A stretch of 44,417 bases of DNA from Candidatus Aminicenantota bacterium (GTDB lineage Bacteria; Acidobacteriota; Aminicenantia; Aminicenantales; Aminicenantaceae), in contig CP070750.1 of NCBI GenBank assembly GCA_020348385.1, forward strand, positions 1,437,141 through 1,481,557, given 5' to 3'. The translations under genes were made by a program, and so were the position numbers. A model generated the notes under the pieces. That model was not told where the DNA came from. It saw only the letters and a program-made list of their open reading frames with translations, and did no database searches. This document shows positions 1 to 8,246 of the stretch, one piece after another. The stretch's first letter is position 1. Each line of letters starts with the position of its first letter.

Positions 1-1041
1 CAAGTGAATATCTGTAATAGGCTGCAGATACAATCTGACGTCAAAAGGGTTTTCCATTCGAAAAACTGTGGCCAGCTTATCTTTCAAGTAGTTCTCTATT
101 TTTGTATCGACATCAGAAGGGATTGCTTGGTTATGGAGTTGCACATAAGCATAGGTGTTGGAGTTGCCCCAGTAGTCCAGGTTGTCCCCCATTTCTCTTC
201 TTATCTCGAACGGCATCACAAAATCGAACTGCATGTGCGAGTTCTCGGGGATATTTTTCATAATTCCTGTCACCGTTACCGGGATCCCTTCCACCAGCAT
301 AGTTTTGGCCAAAGGATTGATATCGCCAAAATATTTCAGGGCAGTATTTTCTGTGATAATAATATTGAATGGATCGGATAACGCGGTTTGGGGATTGCCC
401 TGGATGAGCGGGAAAGTGAACATTTCCAAAAAGGATGGGTCGGCAAGCAAGCCCTTTTGTTCGTAAAAAACTTTATCCTGATTCTTAAAAACAAGCCTTG
501 GGCAGTCATCTACTCGTGTGGACTGGATAATTTCCGGAAACTCCTCTTTTAATGCCGGTGCTAGAGGGGGAGGTCCTATAACGCTGTGACCAGACCTGTT
601 CGGAAAAGACGCAAACGCTGCTACCCTGAAGAGCGAGTTCCCTTTCTCGTGAAATTTGTCGTAGCTGAGTTCATTCTGAACCCACAACAGGATGATAATC
701 GCACAAGCCATCCCTATAGCCAGCCCAGCAATGTTTATGAACGAAAAACCCTTATGCCGTTTGATCCTCCTCGAGGCGAGTTTGAAATAATTCCAGATTA
801 AGTCCGGCATGAATCCTTGTCTTGTCTTGTGTTTGTGGAACTCAGTCCCTATTTCATCAGAAGAGCCTATGCTTCGGCTTGCTGCTTGAAACGCCTCCTT
901 TGCACCCATCCCAAGATTTATCTGGCGCTCGAATTCATCCCGCAGATGGGATTCCAGTTCTACTAAGATCCCATCTTCAATCGCCTGGTTTTTTCTCAGT
1001 GACTTCCGCCACTGCTTTATGGCTTTTTCCAAGTCAAACAT
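1..1041 (-). CDS. FtsX/MacB-type ABC permease with prefix domain 1 (3' part outside window)
   Basis: The frame is open from an ATG at 1041 to the window edge, giving 347 residues without a stop or frameshift; the C-terminal part is missing. Residues 1-75 form the soluble helical prefix found on PadR-linked permeases (starts MFDLEKAIKQWRK). A transmembrane helix follows at about 95-118 (INIAGLAIGMACAIIILLWV), then a periplasmic MacB core domain with FHEKGNSLFRV, ITENTALKYFGDINPLAKT and VTGIMKNIPENSHMQFDF. An AAGGAG sits 6 bases before the ATG. It closely resembles the complete permease at 1117-3762, so full length is probably near 880 residues. No ATPase domain is visible. It lies downstream of that permease on the same strand, separated by a strong inverted repeat at 1057-1108. 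Function is inferred: export or mechanotransmission of an unknown substrate. Confidence 0.9.
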   Translation of the reverse strand, partial: MFDLEKAIKQWRKSLRKNQAIEDGILVELESHLRDEFERQINLGMGAKEAFQAASRSIGSSDEIGTEFHKHKTRQGFMPDLIWNYFKLASRRIKRHKGFSFINIAGLAIGMACAIIILLWVQNELSYDKFHEKGNSLFRVAAFASFPNRSGHSVIGPPPLAPALKEEFPEIIQSTRVDDCPRLVFKNQDKVFYEQKGLLADPSFLEMFTFPLIQGNPQTALSDPFNIIITENTALKYFGDINPLAKTMLVEGIPVTVTGIMKNIPENSHMQFDFVMPFEIRREMGDNLDYWGNSNTYAYVQLHNQAIPSDVDTKIENYLKDKLATVFRMENPFDVRLYLQPITDIHL

Positions 1042-1056
1042 GTTTTTCTCCTTAAC

Positions 1057-1108
1057 AAAAAGGGGACGGTTCTATTTTTAAAAGAAAAAATAGAACCGTC
1101 CCCTTTTT
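1057..1108. repeat. Perfect 23-bp inverted repeat with 6-base loop; possible bidirectional terminator or REP-like element
   Basis: Two 23-base arms (1057-1079 and 1086-1108) are exact reverse complements around AAAAGA. Each arm has a GC-rich core (GGGGACGG) and A/T-rich ends, so either strand gives a GC stem with a T tract at its 3' side. It fills the gap between two permease genes. The core resembles a family of dispersed palindromes I have seen in many bacterial genomes, but I see no second copy in this window and cannot confirm family membership. Confidence 0.85.
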
Positions 1109-1116
1109 CTCTTTTT

Positions 1117-3762
1117 CTATTCATAACGCAAGGCTTTCACAGGATTGGCCGTGGCTGCTCTTATGGTTTGATAACTGACAACGACCATCGCGATAAAAAG
1201 CGCAGTTGTTCCGGCCAACAGAAATATCCACCATTGGATTCCAATCCGGAAGGCAAAATTTGCCAGCCACTTGGTCAAGACAAAATAAGCCAACGGCCAG
1301 GCAAAAATGTTGGCCAACATCACCCATTTGGTGAAATCTTTTATGAGCATGAAGATGATCTGAGAAACCGATGAACCCAAAACTTTCCGGATGCCGATTT
1401 CTTTGGTGCGTCGTTCAACAGAAAATGAAGCCAACGCCAGCAATCCGAGACAGGAAATGAATATAGCCAGAAAGGAAACATATCGCGTTAGATTTCCGGT
1501 GAGTTGTTCAACTGAATAGAGTTTATTCATTTCTTCATCCAGAAAATAATGGACGAAGGGATCATTCGGAACCAGTTCCCTGATCTTAGCACCGATTAGA
1601 CTGATGCTCTTGGAAATAGTCTCCGACCCTAACTTGATATACAAATAATTGCTCATCCCCTGGCTCATAGGCTCTATCGGCATCAACACAAAGGGCTTGA
1701 TCTCGCGATGAAGGGATTGGGTGTTAAAATCCCTCACAACTCCGACGATGGTTCTCGAGCTTTCTCGCTGTGTGCCAGGATGCCATATTATTTTTTTGCC
1801 GATCGGGTTTTCCATATCCATGGCCTTGACAGCGGCTTCGTTAATAATACATCCTTCCGAAGCGTCGGTCGGAAAGTCATCAGATAAAAACCGTCCTTGG
1901 ACCATTTCCAATCCCAAGGTACTGGCATAATCATAATCCACATAATTTTCTCCGATACCAAATTCAAGCTCTGTGGTTTTTCCTGTCCAGGACATAGCTA
2001 TGGTGCTCGCTGCACTTTCCCAATCAAAGGGACTGTACGCCCCATAGGTCACACCCTGGATTTCTGGAAATTGGAGGAGTTCGTTTTTCACGATCTGGTT
2101 TCTCTGTTTCAGTTCTCCCATGGATTCAACAACAACAATATGATCTTTATCAAATCCCAAGTCTCTATTTCTGATGTAATCCAGCTGTTGGTGGATAACC
2201 ACGACACAAATCACAAAAAAAATTGATAAAGTGAACTGTGTAACAACAAGGATTTTTCGCAGTGACGCTCCTTTTATGCTGTCTGATGTCTTTCCCTTTG
2301 CCGTGCTTTTAAAAATGCTCCTGAATGAAACCTGGCCCTTTATTATGGCAACAGGACGAATGGCTGAAAGATAAAATGCCGGATAACTCCCGGCGATAAT
2401 ACCTGTAAATAAAACAATAGCCATCAGCGCCAGGATAAATTTCACTGTTAAATTCAATTCTAGTTGTGTCCCGAGCATGGCATTTATCGATGGAAGAACG
2501 ACTTGAACGAGTAACAGCGCTATCATAAGGGCCATGAAAGCCATCACTATGGATTCTGTTAAGAACTGTCTGATGAGTTGTGCCCGGCTGGATCCGACAA
2601 TTTTTTTTATCCCGATCTCTTTGCATCGTTTCTCCGAACGAGCTGTCGACAGGTTCATGAAATTGACACAGGCGATCATCAACACGATCAAAGCCATAAT
2701 GGAGAAAATATAAACGTAAACGATTTGGCCCACTCCTCTAGGTGCAAATAAGTGGATTTTCTCTAAAGGCTGCAGGTGCAGGACATCTGCGCTCTCTGGT
2801 CTGTGAATTTGTAGGACTCCAGAGATCTTTTCACCCAATTCCCGATAGGAACTATTCGGATTTAGCATGACATAGATCCATCCGGAATTGTTGTTCCATG
2901 TTTTCATCCAGTCGTAACCGATCTCATATGGAATCAGAAAATCAAATTGCAAGTGAGAATTTTGGGGCACATTTTGGATGACGCCGGTGACCTCCAGATC
3001 TATTTTCTGTGAGAAGACATAATAACTGATCGTTTTACCGAGTGGGTCATCATCGCCAAAAAATTTAGCGGCCAAGTCCTCGGTTATCACGATTGAATTG
3101 GGATTATCGAGAGCTGTTTGAGGGTTTCCCTTGATGAAAGGGAAGGTGAACATCGCGAAAAATGATGGGTCCACATAACTTCCTGTGCTCAAATAACTTT
3201 TGTCTCCGACAGCGACCTTTCTTTTCCAATGCTTGTAATTCGTCGCACCGATGATTTCTGGATAATTGTTTTTTAAATAGTCTGTCAGAGGGCCTGGCAG
3301 ATATATCGCAGATCCTTCAAACGCTTCATTCGTGTAATACACCCGGCAAATCTTGTCCCTATTTTCATGGAACCGGTCAAAACTCCTCTGGTGTTGAACC
3401 CAGAGAAAAATGAGGATGGTGCAGGCCATCCCGATGGCCAATCCAGCAGTGTTGACAGATGTATAGCCCTTTTCTCGCTTTATCCTCCGCATAGCGACCT
3501 TAACATAATTCCAAAAGAGTTCAGGCATAAATCGAGGTTGGCGCGTATCGGTTTTGTGATACTCTCTACCAATTGGGTCAGCGTATCCCATCTCTTTTAT
3601 GGATGCAATGAAGGCTTGTTCATCTATCATGCCAAGCTTGATTTTATCCTCGATAACATCCCTTAGATGAGATTCCATTTCCTCGATGTATCCATCCTCC
3701 ATAGATGCGTTCTTCATCAGCTTTTTCCGCCATTGTTTTATTGCTTTTTCCCGATCGAACAT
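1117..3762 (-). CDS. Duplicated MacB/FtsX-type ABC permease, prefix domain 1
   Basis: 881 residues. An in-frame extension to 3825 exists, but I chose the ATG at 3762: it follows AGAAGGAG, starts MFDREKAIKQWRKK like the sister gene, and avoids overlapping the PadR gene. Layout: helical prefix domain (about 1-75), first membrane helix (about 95-118), periplasmic MacB core, FtsX membrane block (about 355-470, with SEKRCKEIGIKKIVGSSRAQ), another helix near 510, second periplasmic core, and a C-terminal FtsX block (ERRTKEIGIRKVLGSS, about 775-870). It ends NPVKALRYE, typical of the group. There are eight predicted membrane helices and no nucleotide-binding domain, so it needs a separate ATPase, probably that at 13095-13784. 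It is 41 bases downstream of a PadR gene and probably shares its sigma-54 promoter. Confidence 0.93.
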   Translation of the reverse strand: MFDREKAIKQWRKKLMKNASMEDGYIEEMESHLRDVIEDKIKLGMIDEQAFIASIKEMGYADPIGREYHKTDTRQPRFMPELFWNYVKVAMRRIKREKGYTSVNTAGLAIGMACTILIFLWVQHQRSFDRFHENRDKICRVYYTNEAFEGSAIYLPGPLTDYLKNNYPEIIGATNYKHWKRKVAVGDKSYLSTGSYVDPSFFAMFTFPFIKGNPQTALDNPNSIVITEDLAAKFFGDDDPLGKTISYYVFSQKIDLEVTGVIQNVPQNSHLQFDFLIPYEIGYDWMKTWNNNSGWIYVMLNPNSSYRELGEKISGVLQIHRPESADVLHLQPLEKIHLFAPRGVGQIVYVYIFSIMALIVLMIACVNFMNLSTARSEKRCKEIGIKKIVGSSRAQLIRQFLTESIVMAFMALMIALLLVQVVLPSINAMLGTQLELNLTVKFILALMAIVLFTGIIAGSYPAFYLSAIRPVAIIKGQVSFRSIFKSTAKGKTSDSIKGASLRKILVVTQFTLSIFFVICVVVIHQQLDYIRNRDLGFDKDHIVVVESMGELKQRNQIVKNELLQFPEIQGVTYGAYSPFDWESAASTIAMSWTGKTTELEFGIGENYVDYDYASTLGLEMVQGRFLSDDFPTDASEGCIINEAAVKAMDMENPIGKKIIWHPGTQRESSRTIVGVVRDFNTQSLHREIKPFVLMPIEPMSQGMSNYLYIKLGSETISKSISLIGAKIRELVPNDPFVHYFLDEEMNKLYSVEQLTGNLTRYVSFLAIFISCLGLLALASFSVERRTKEIGIRKVLGSSVSQIIFMLIKDFTKWVMLANIFAWPLAYFVLTKWLANFAFRIGIQWWIFLLAGTTALFIAMVVVSYQTIRAATANPVKALRYE

Positions 3763-3803
3763 TTTATTCTCCTTCTCAGATTGCTTCACCGGGTTTGCAA
3801 ACT

Positions 3804-4136
3804 TTATACCGGTATCGGCTTCCAAAGTTTGGAGAGCGCCTCGTGTACGCTAAGCCACTGTTTGCGCTCCTTTTCCAGCTCTTCTCTCCCCTTGTCCGTC
3901 AGTTTGTAATACTTCCGAAGCCTTCCCCCATCAGACGTCTTCCATTGTGACCGTATAAATCCGTCCTTTTCCAGCCTGTGCAGCACTGGATAAAGCATGC
4001 CATCCGACCACTCCAGCCTTCCACCGGAGAGCTCCTTCACTTTCTGGATGATTTGATAACCGTAATTTTCGCCTCCTATAAGAATGGACAGGATCATCGG
4101 TTTTGTGGAAGCAGCAACCAACGCCTTTGAAATCAT
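3804..4136 (-). CDS. PadR-family transcriptional regulator (partner of prefix-1 permeases)
   Basis: 110 residues with the PadR winged helix: ENYGYQIIQKVKEL, WSDGMLYPVLHRLEKDGFI and RLRKYYKLTDKGREEL, then a short C-terminal dimerisation helix. It has no separate ligand domain. It is the first gene of a minus-strand unit with the permease at 1117-3762 and possibly the one at 1-1041. A -24/-12 promoter lies at 4177-4192, and a perfect 7-7-7 dyad overlaps its presumed start site, so autorepression of a sigma-54 promoter is plausible (inference). Its sequence differs clearly from the two other PadR proteins here, which accompany permeases carrying a different prefix domain. Confidence 0.92.
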   Translation of the reverse strand: MISKALVAASTKPMILSILIGGENYGYQIIQKVKELSGGRLEWSDGMLYPVLHRLEKDGFIRSQWKTSDGGRLRKYYKLTDKGREELEKERKQWLSVHEALSKLWKPIPV

Positions 4137-4156
4137 TTTATACCTCTCATCGCTAG

Positions 4157-4177
4157 ATACATAACAACTCTATGTAT
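4157..4177. promoter_or_regulatory. Candidate PadR operator (ATACATA-N7-TATGTAT)
   Basis: A perfect 7-bp dyad with a 7-base spacer, 20 bases upstream of the PadR start codon. It touches the -12 end of the sigma-54 promoter and covers the expected start site near 4166. PadR proteins bind AT-rich ACAT/ATGT dyads, so an autoregulatory operator is a reasonable inference; no binding data. Confidence 0.5.
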
Positions 4178-4192
4178 GCAAAAAATATGCCA
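4177..4192 (-). promoter_or_regulatory. Sigma-54 (-24/-12) promoter for the PadR-permease operon
   Basis: On the minus strand it reads TGGCAT-ATTTT-TTGCA, with the GG and GC dinucleotides at the required 10-base separation; only the last base of the -24 box departs from TGGCAC-N5-TTGCA. The expected start site is near 4166, about 30 bases before the PadR ATG. Enhancer-like dyads lie 65-115 bases upstream at 4257-4294. Confidence 0.75.
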
Positions 4193-4256
4193 CCATATTC
4201 ATAAGTAAAGACTCTTGGGTGAGTCAAAAGTTGCAAGAATTCATCTAGGCCTTTAC

Positions 4257-4294
4257 TGTTCACTTTGGCGACATCGAATGTCCGTAATCGGACA
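4257..4294. promoter_or_regulatory. Tandem enhancer (UAS) dyads for an NtrC-type regulator
   Basis: The strong site TGTCCGTAATCGGACA (4279-4294) is a perfect 6-4-6 dyad. A weaker 17-base relative, TGTTC-N8-GACA (4257-4273), is centred 21.5 bases away, two helical turns. The pair at 15226-15263 has the same two forms, order and spacing, and the strong sites agree at 14 of 16 bases (TGTCCRTAATCGRACA). Probable binding site of the response regulator at 15399-16775. Confidence 0.7.
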
Positions 4295-4335
4295 AATCCA
4301 AGAAATATGCGACATTACCCCTAAAATAAGATAGA

Positions 4336-5151
4336 ATGAAAGTGGAACACAATATGAATAAACTTTTGGCTGTTATTCTGGCTAGTTGTTTTATTTTTTC
4401 CCTGCTATTCGGTTTGTCAGTCCAAAAAGATATTCCTGAAAAGCCCCCTGTTAAAATTCCATATAAAATTACCAGAACATATCCTCATCCTCCAGGATCT
4501 TTCACCCAAGGTTTGGTTTTCGAGGACGGCTTTTTGTACGAAGGGACAGGCCAATACGGGTCCTCGAGTTTACGCAAAATTAAACTGGAAACAGGGGAAA
4601 TTCTAAAAGAAATAGGACTTCCTCGAGAAATCTTCGGGGAAGGTATAACGATCCACAAGAATAGAATCATTCAACTGACCTGGTTTTCTCAAATCGGGTT
4701 CGTGTACGATAAAACGAGCTTCCGTCAAATTAAAACTTTCCGGTATCCAGTCTCGATAGAGGGATGGGGAATCACCACTGACGGAAATCACCTCATCTTG
4801 AGCGATGGTTCGAACATACTCTATTTCCTGGATCCGGAATCATTCGAAGTGATTAACCAATTAAATGTGCAAAACCACCTGGGATCTGTCCAAAAAATCA
4901 ATGAACTGGAATATGTCGATGGCGCTATTTACGCAAATATATGGCAGTTGCCGAAAATTATCAAAATTAACGTGGATTCCGGAAAGGTAACAGGCGTTAT
5001 TGACCTCAGCAACATAGTCCCCAAACAGTTTAGAGGCCACAGCGATTATGTTCTAAACGGCATAGCCTATGATTCTGAAAAAAATAGATTCTTGGTAACC
5101 GGGAAGATGTGGCCTTATGTATTCGAGATGAAACTACTCGTATCGGAGTGA
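4336..5151 (+). CDS. Secreted glutaminyl-peptide cyclotransferase (plant-type glutamine cyclotransferase)
   Basis: 271 residues (265 if the ATG at 4354 is used, which a GTGGA-like site slightly favours). An N-terminal hydrophobic segment (LLAVILASCFIFSLLFGLSV) is a signal peptide or anchor; LASC resembles a lipobox but hydrophobicity continues past it. The rest is the five-bladed propeller of the plant-type glutamine cyclotransferase family: GSFTQGLVFEDG, EGTGQYGSSSLR, EIFGEGITI, IEGWGITTDG, INELEYVDGAIYANIW, LNGIAYD and VTGKMWP. The family converts N-terminal Gln to pyroglutamate, here probably outside the cytoplasm. It is convergent with the permease at 5134-7740, the coding regions overlapping by 18 bp. 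A role in modifying a peptide handled by the surrounding exporters is possible but unsupported. Confidence 0.93.
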   Translation: MKVEHNMNKLLAVILASCFIFSLLFGLSVQKDIPEKPPVKIPYKITRTYPHPPGSFTQGLVFEDGFLYEGTGQYGSSSLRKIKLETGEILKEIGLPREIFGEGITIHKNRIIQLTWFSQIGFVYDKTSFRQIKTFRYPVSIEGWGITTDGNHLILSDGSNILYFLDPESFEVINQLNVQNHLGSVQKINELEYVDGAIYANIWQLPKIIKINVDSGKVTGVIDLSNIVPKQFRGHSDYVLNGIAYDSEKNRFLVTGKMWPYVFEMKLLVSE

Positions 5152-7740
5152 ATCAACAGGGTTGGCGACCGCTGCTTTCAGGGATTGGTATCCCACCGTT
5201 AGGATCGCAACAAAAAGGGCAAAAGCAGCCGACAATCCAAACAGCCAAAAACTAAGGCTAGTTCGATAGGCGAATCCCTGAAGCCATCTGTTAATGATAA
5301 AATAGGCCGCTGGCCAGGCGATGACGCAGGCAACCATCACCCATTTCATAAACTCACTCACCAATAGGATTAGAATGTTCGGAACCGAAGCACCAAGGAT
5401 TTTTCTGATACCGATTTCCTTGGTTCTCTGCTCTGCTGTAAAGGATGACAATCCGGCCAATCCCAAACAGGACAGAAATATAGCTAATGCCGTGAGTGCG
5501 GCATAAAGTCGCCCCAGACTCTCCTCCGATTGATAGTGGCGATTAAAATCCTCATCGAGAAAAAAATAAGAGAACAATCCTCCCAACTGGAGTTCATTCC
5601 ATTTCTTCCTCACAAAGGAAAGAGTTCCAGAAAGGTTCTCTGTTTTGACGGTCAAACTGAGATAAGAAAAATAATCAGGGCGCCATTGCAGCACGAGCGG
5701 CTCCACCTTTGTCTGAAGGCCCTTGTAATGGAAATCTTCTGTTACGCCTATGATAGTCCCTATGCCTCCTGATCCTCCCTCGTACATTTTTTTCCCAATA
5801 GCCTCTTCTGGAAAAGAAAAACCGAACGCTTCGTATGCGGTTTTGTTCAAGATGAATGTGCCCTCGATATCTGTTTGAATATCCTTCTGAAACGACCTCC
5901 CGGCAATTATTTCGATTTTGTACTCGGGGATAAAATCACTATCCACGTAATAAAAGTTCATGCTTTGGGTTTTTTCCTCAATCTCGCCAACAAGGCGCGC
6001 TTCGATCAAGTTGGTCAGTCGACCGGGCACATTCCAGCATGCCGTGGCTCCTGTGATGGTAGGATAGTTCAAGAATTCATTTTTGATCGACTCATACCTG
6101 TCACTCATATCTGTAGGGATTATCAATTTTTGATGTTTATCGAATCCGAGATGCTTGTTTTTCATGAAACCAATTTGTTTGTAAACGGAAAGAGTTCCGA
6201 TAGCCATTAAAATCGTAATGGAAAACTGGGCCACGACAAGGACCTTCCGCATCAGGTTCCCTTTAGAAGTTAGCCCTTTTAGCCCTTTCAGAACTCTCAC
6301 AGTCATGAATCGGGAAAGCAGAAAAGCGGGATAACTTCCAGCCATAACACCGATAAATACGGAAAAACCCAATAACATCAAAATAATCTTAGGATTGAAT
6401 AATTGGTATCGTTCAAAGCTGTGGCCGGTCAACATGTTGAAATAGGGCAAGGCCAGAACTACAATGATGACAGAAGCCATTAACGAAACAAAGGATGCCA
6501 GTATGCTCTCCAGAAGGAACTGGCGGGTCAATTGTGAGCGATGGGCACCCATGACTTTTCGTACACCGACTTCCTTGGCTCTATCCGTCGAACGGGCAGT
6601 TGCCAGATTGGTGAAATTGATACAGGAAATGAGCAAAATCAATATCCCTATGACCGAAAATATATAAATATCCCGCGGGTTTCCTGACGAACCGATCTCT
6701 AAAACCAGGTTGGAACGGAGGTGGATGGAAGAAATAGGCTGAAGGTAAAATGTAAAATCCTCTCTCCACTCCTCCAATTTTTTTTTGGCATAGATGTCTG
6801 CGATGTGACGGATTTTATCTTCAAAATTTTTCGGTTCGACGTTAGGTCTCAGCTTAACGTACGCATAAAATCCTGTCCATCCCCAGTTATCGAGATTCCA
6901 GATTCTCTCGAAGCCGTTCAGGGAGATGATTATGTCATACTTCAGATGCGTATTTTTAGGACAATCAGAGATAACGCCCGTGACCTCGACCTGATTTCCC
7001 CAAAGTCTAAGCGTTTGGCCGACAGGATCATCCTGACCGAAATACCTTTGAGCCACTCTCTCCGTAATGACAACAGTTCTTGGCCTGTCGAGTGCTTTTT
7101 CGGGATTTCCTCGTAGAAATGGGATGGTGAAAACATCAAAAAGATCATTCTCCGCGATCATCACCCAGTCTTCATAATATTTTTTTTCCCCTCGCTCTAC
7201 CAGGCTATCCCATGTCGCCAGCTGAAACCGTGCTGCGCTCTCTACTTCCAGGATACTTTCTCTTACGGCAGGTATCAAAGGTGTGGCCACTCTGGCTGTA
7301 TCCAATTCCGCCACATCCTTCCTGATATTTTGTGCGATACGGTATATCCTGTCTCCATCCATATGATACTTGTCATAACTCAACTCGTGATTAACGTACA
7401 AAAAAACCAGAATACAACATGCCATCCCGATGGCCAGGCCCATGATGTTGATAAATGAATAGATTTTATGTCTTCGAAAGTTCCGGAGTGCCATTTTTAG
7501 ATAATTAGAAATCATGATTTTTCTCCAATACAAAGAATTCACAATTTTTACAGGAATCAACTTAACGACCTGGGACCAGTACCAGAAACGGGCGAAAATA
7601 TATCCTTTTTCCATGGATATATTTTTATACAATTCCTCAAAATCTCCGAGAGGTGTATCCCATCCGCCATCTGGTAGAATCATCCGCAAAATACACTCTG
7701 CGAATCTGGGAGGGTGATCTAATCGCTTGAATTGTTTCAT
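5134..7740 (-). CDS. Duplicated MacB/FtsX-type ABC permease, prefix domain 2
   Basis: 868 residues from an ATG at 7740 that directly abuts the PadR stop codon; no clear Shine-Dalgarno is present, so translational coupling is likely. Residues 1-75 are the second type of permease prefix (PRFAECILRMILP, TPLGDFEELYKNIS, FWYWSQVVKLIP), unlike the prefix of the first two permeases. Then come a membrane helix (about 97-120), periplasmic core (VITERVAQRYFGQDDPVGQT), FtsX block (STDRAKEVGVRKVMGAHRSQ), a second core, and a terminal FtsX block (EQRTKEIGIRKILGASV) ending NPVDSLRYE. Eight membrane helices and no ATPase domain. Forms a two-gene unit with the PadR at 7741-8064 and overlaps the convergent cyclase gene at its 3' end. 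Confidence 0.93.
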   Translation of the reverse strand: MKQFKRLDHPPRFAECILRMILPDGGWDTPLGDFEELYKNISMEKGYIFARFWYWSQVVKLIPVKIVNSLYWRKIMISNYLKMALRNFRRHKIYSFINIMGLAIGMACCILVFLYVNHELSYDKYHMDGDRIYRIAQNIRKDVAELDTARVATPLIPAVRESILEVESAARFQLATWDSLVERGEKKYYEDWVMIAENDLFDVFTIPFLRGNPEKALDRPRTVVITERVAQRYFGQDDPVGQTLRLWGNQVEVTGVISDCPKNTHLKYDIIISLNGFERIWNLDNWGWTGFYAYVKLRPNVEPKNFEDKIRHIADIYAKKKLEEWREDFTFYLQPISSIHLRSNLVLEIGSSGNPRDIYIFSVIGILILLISCINFTNLATARSTDRAKEVGVRKVMGAHRSQLTRQFLLESILASFVSLMASVIIVVLALPYFNMLTGHSFERYQLFNPKIILMLLGFSVFIGVMAGSYPAFLLSRFMTVRVLKGLKGLTSKGNLMRKVLVVAQFSITILMAIGTLSVYKQIGFMKNKHLGFDKHQKLIIPTDMSDRYESIKNEFLNYPTITGATACWNVPGRLTNLIEARLVGEIEEKTQSMNFYYVDSDFIPEYKIEIIAGRSFQKDIQTDIEGTFILNKTAYEAFGFSFPEEAIGKKMYEGGSGGIGTIIGVTEDFHYKGLQTKVEPLVLQWRPDYFSYLSLTVKTENLSGTLSFVRKKWNELQLGGLFSYFFLDEDFNRHYQSEESLGRLYAALTALAIFLSCLGLAGLSSFTAEQRTKEIGIRKILGASVPNILILLVSEFMKWVMVACVIAWPAAYFIINRWLQGFAYRTSLSFWLFGLSAAFALFVAILTVGYQSLKAAVANPVDSLRYE

Positions 7741-8064
7741 CTAGGCTTTTCTGAATGATTCGGGTACATCACGCCACATTTCAGCCTGAACCTGCCTCAC
7801 ATGGAGCAAGGCCTTCACGCCGATATCTGTCAGTTTATAAATCCGTTTGTGCCTCCCTCCCCTTTCAGGAGTTGAGTCCGATAAATAAGATAACAAATAT
7901 CCTTTTTTAACAAGCCGATCCAGGGGCATGTAGATCGAACCCAACGACCAATTTTCCCCAGTTATTTCAGATATCTGTGCCCTGATGGGGACACAATAGG
8001 CATTGCCTCCCAACTTCCATACAGCCAATAGAATCAATTCTTCTGCCCGCGTTATCAGTTTCAA
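7741..8064 (-). CDS. PadR-family regulator (partner of prefix-2 permease)
   Basis: 107 residues from a TTG at 8064. A GTG at 8079 would add five residues, but GGAGG stands five bases before the TTG, and this start gives exactly the length and register of the PadR at 12311-12634 (MKLITRAEELILLAVW against MEMLTKLEELILLSVW). Winged-helix motifs: WSLGSIYMPLDRLVKKGYL and RHKRIYKLTDIGVKAL. Its stop codon is immediately followed by the permease ATG. The promoter was not resolved; a GACAA-N5-TTGTC dyad at 8130-8144 lies upstream. Confidence 0.88.
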   Translation of the reverse strand: MKLITRAEELILLAVWKLGGNAYCVPIRAQISEITGENWSLGSIYMPLDRLVKKGYLLSYLSDSTPERGGRHKRIYKLTDIGVKALLHVRQVQAEMWRDVPESFRKA

Positions 8065-8129
8065 AATTTCCTCCAACACACCATTTGTTTCAATTTTTTA
8101 GGATTGTCATTTCTATAGACGCCATTTGC

Positions 8130-8144
8130 GACAAAAAAGTTGTC
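8130..8144. promoter_or_regulatory. Weak dyad between divergent PadR and ArsR genes
   Basis: GACAA-AAAAG-TTGTC, a perfect 5-5-5 dyad in the 182-base divergent gap between the PadR gene (start 8064) and the ArsR gene (start 8247). It could be a repressor site for either side. The gap is very AT-rich, so chance is not excluded. I found no convincing promoter for the PadR side. Confidence 0.3.
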
Positions 8145-8170
8145 AAAAAAAGAAAATTTATTAAAAAAAC

Positions 8171-8198
8171 TTGACAAAACTTTTTTTTAGCGTATTTT
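8171..8198 (+). promoter_or_regulatory. Sigma-70 promoter of the ArsR operon
   Basis: TTGACA (8171-8176), 16-base spacer, TATTTT (8193-8198); an alternative TATAAA lies at 8198-8203. The start site is expected near 8205, just before the operator dyad at 8213-8232. Confidence 0.6.
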
Positions 8199-8212
8199 AT
8201 AAATAGCGGCTT

Positions 8213-8232
8213 ATATAAATGATCGTTTATAT
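8213..8232. promoter_or_regulatory. Candidate ArsR operator (ATATAAA-N6-TTTATAT)
   Basis: A perfect 7-6-7 inverted repeat centred on GATC, between the predicted transcription start and the ArsR ATG, where an ArsR-family autorepressor would bind. AT-rich dyads of this kind are usual for the family; binding is inferred. Confidence 0.6.
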
Positions 8233-8246
8233 CAAGAGAAACCGAA

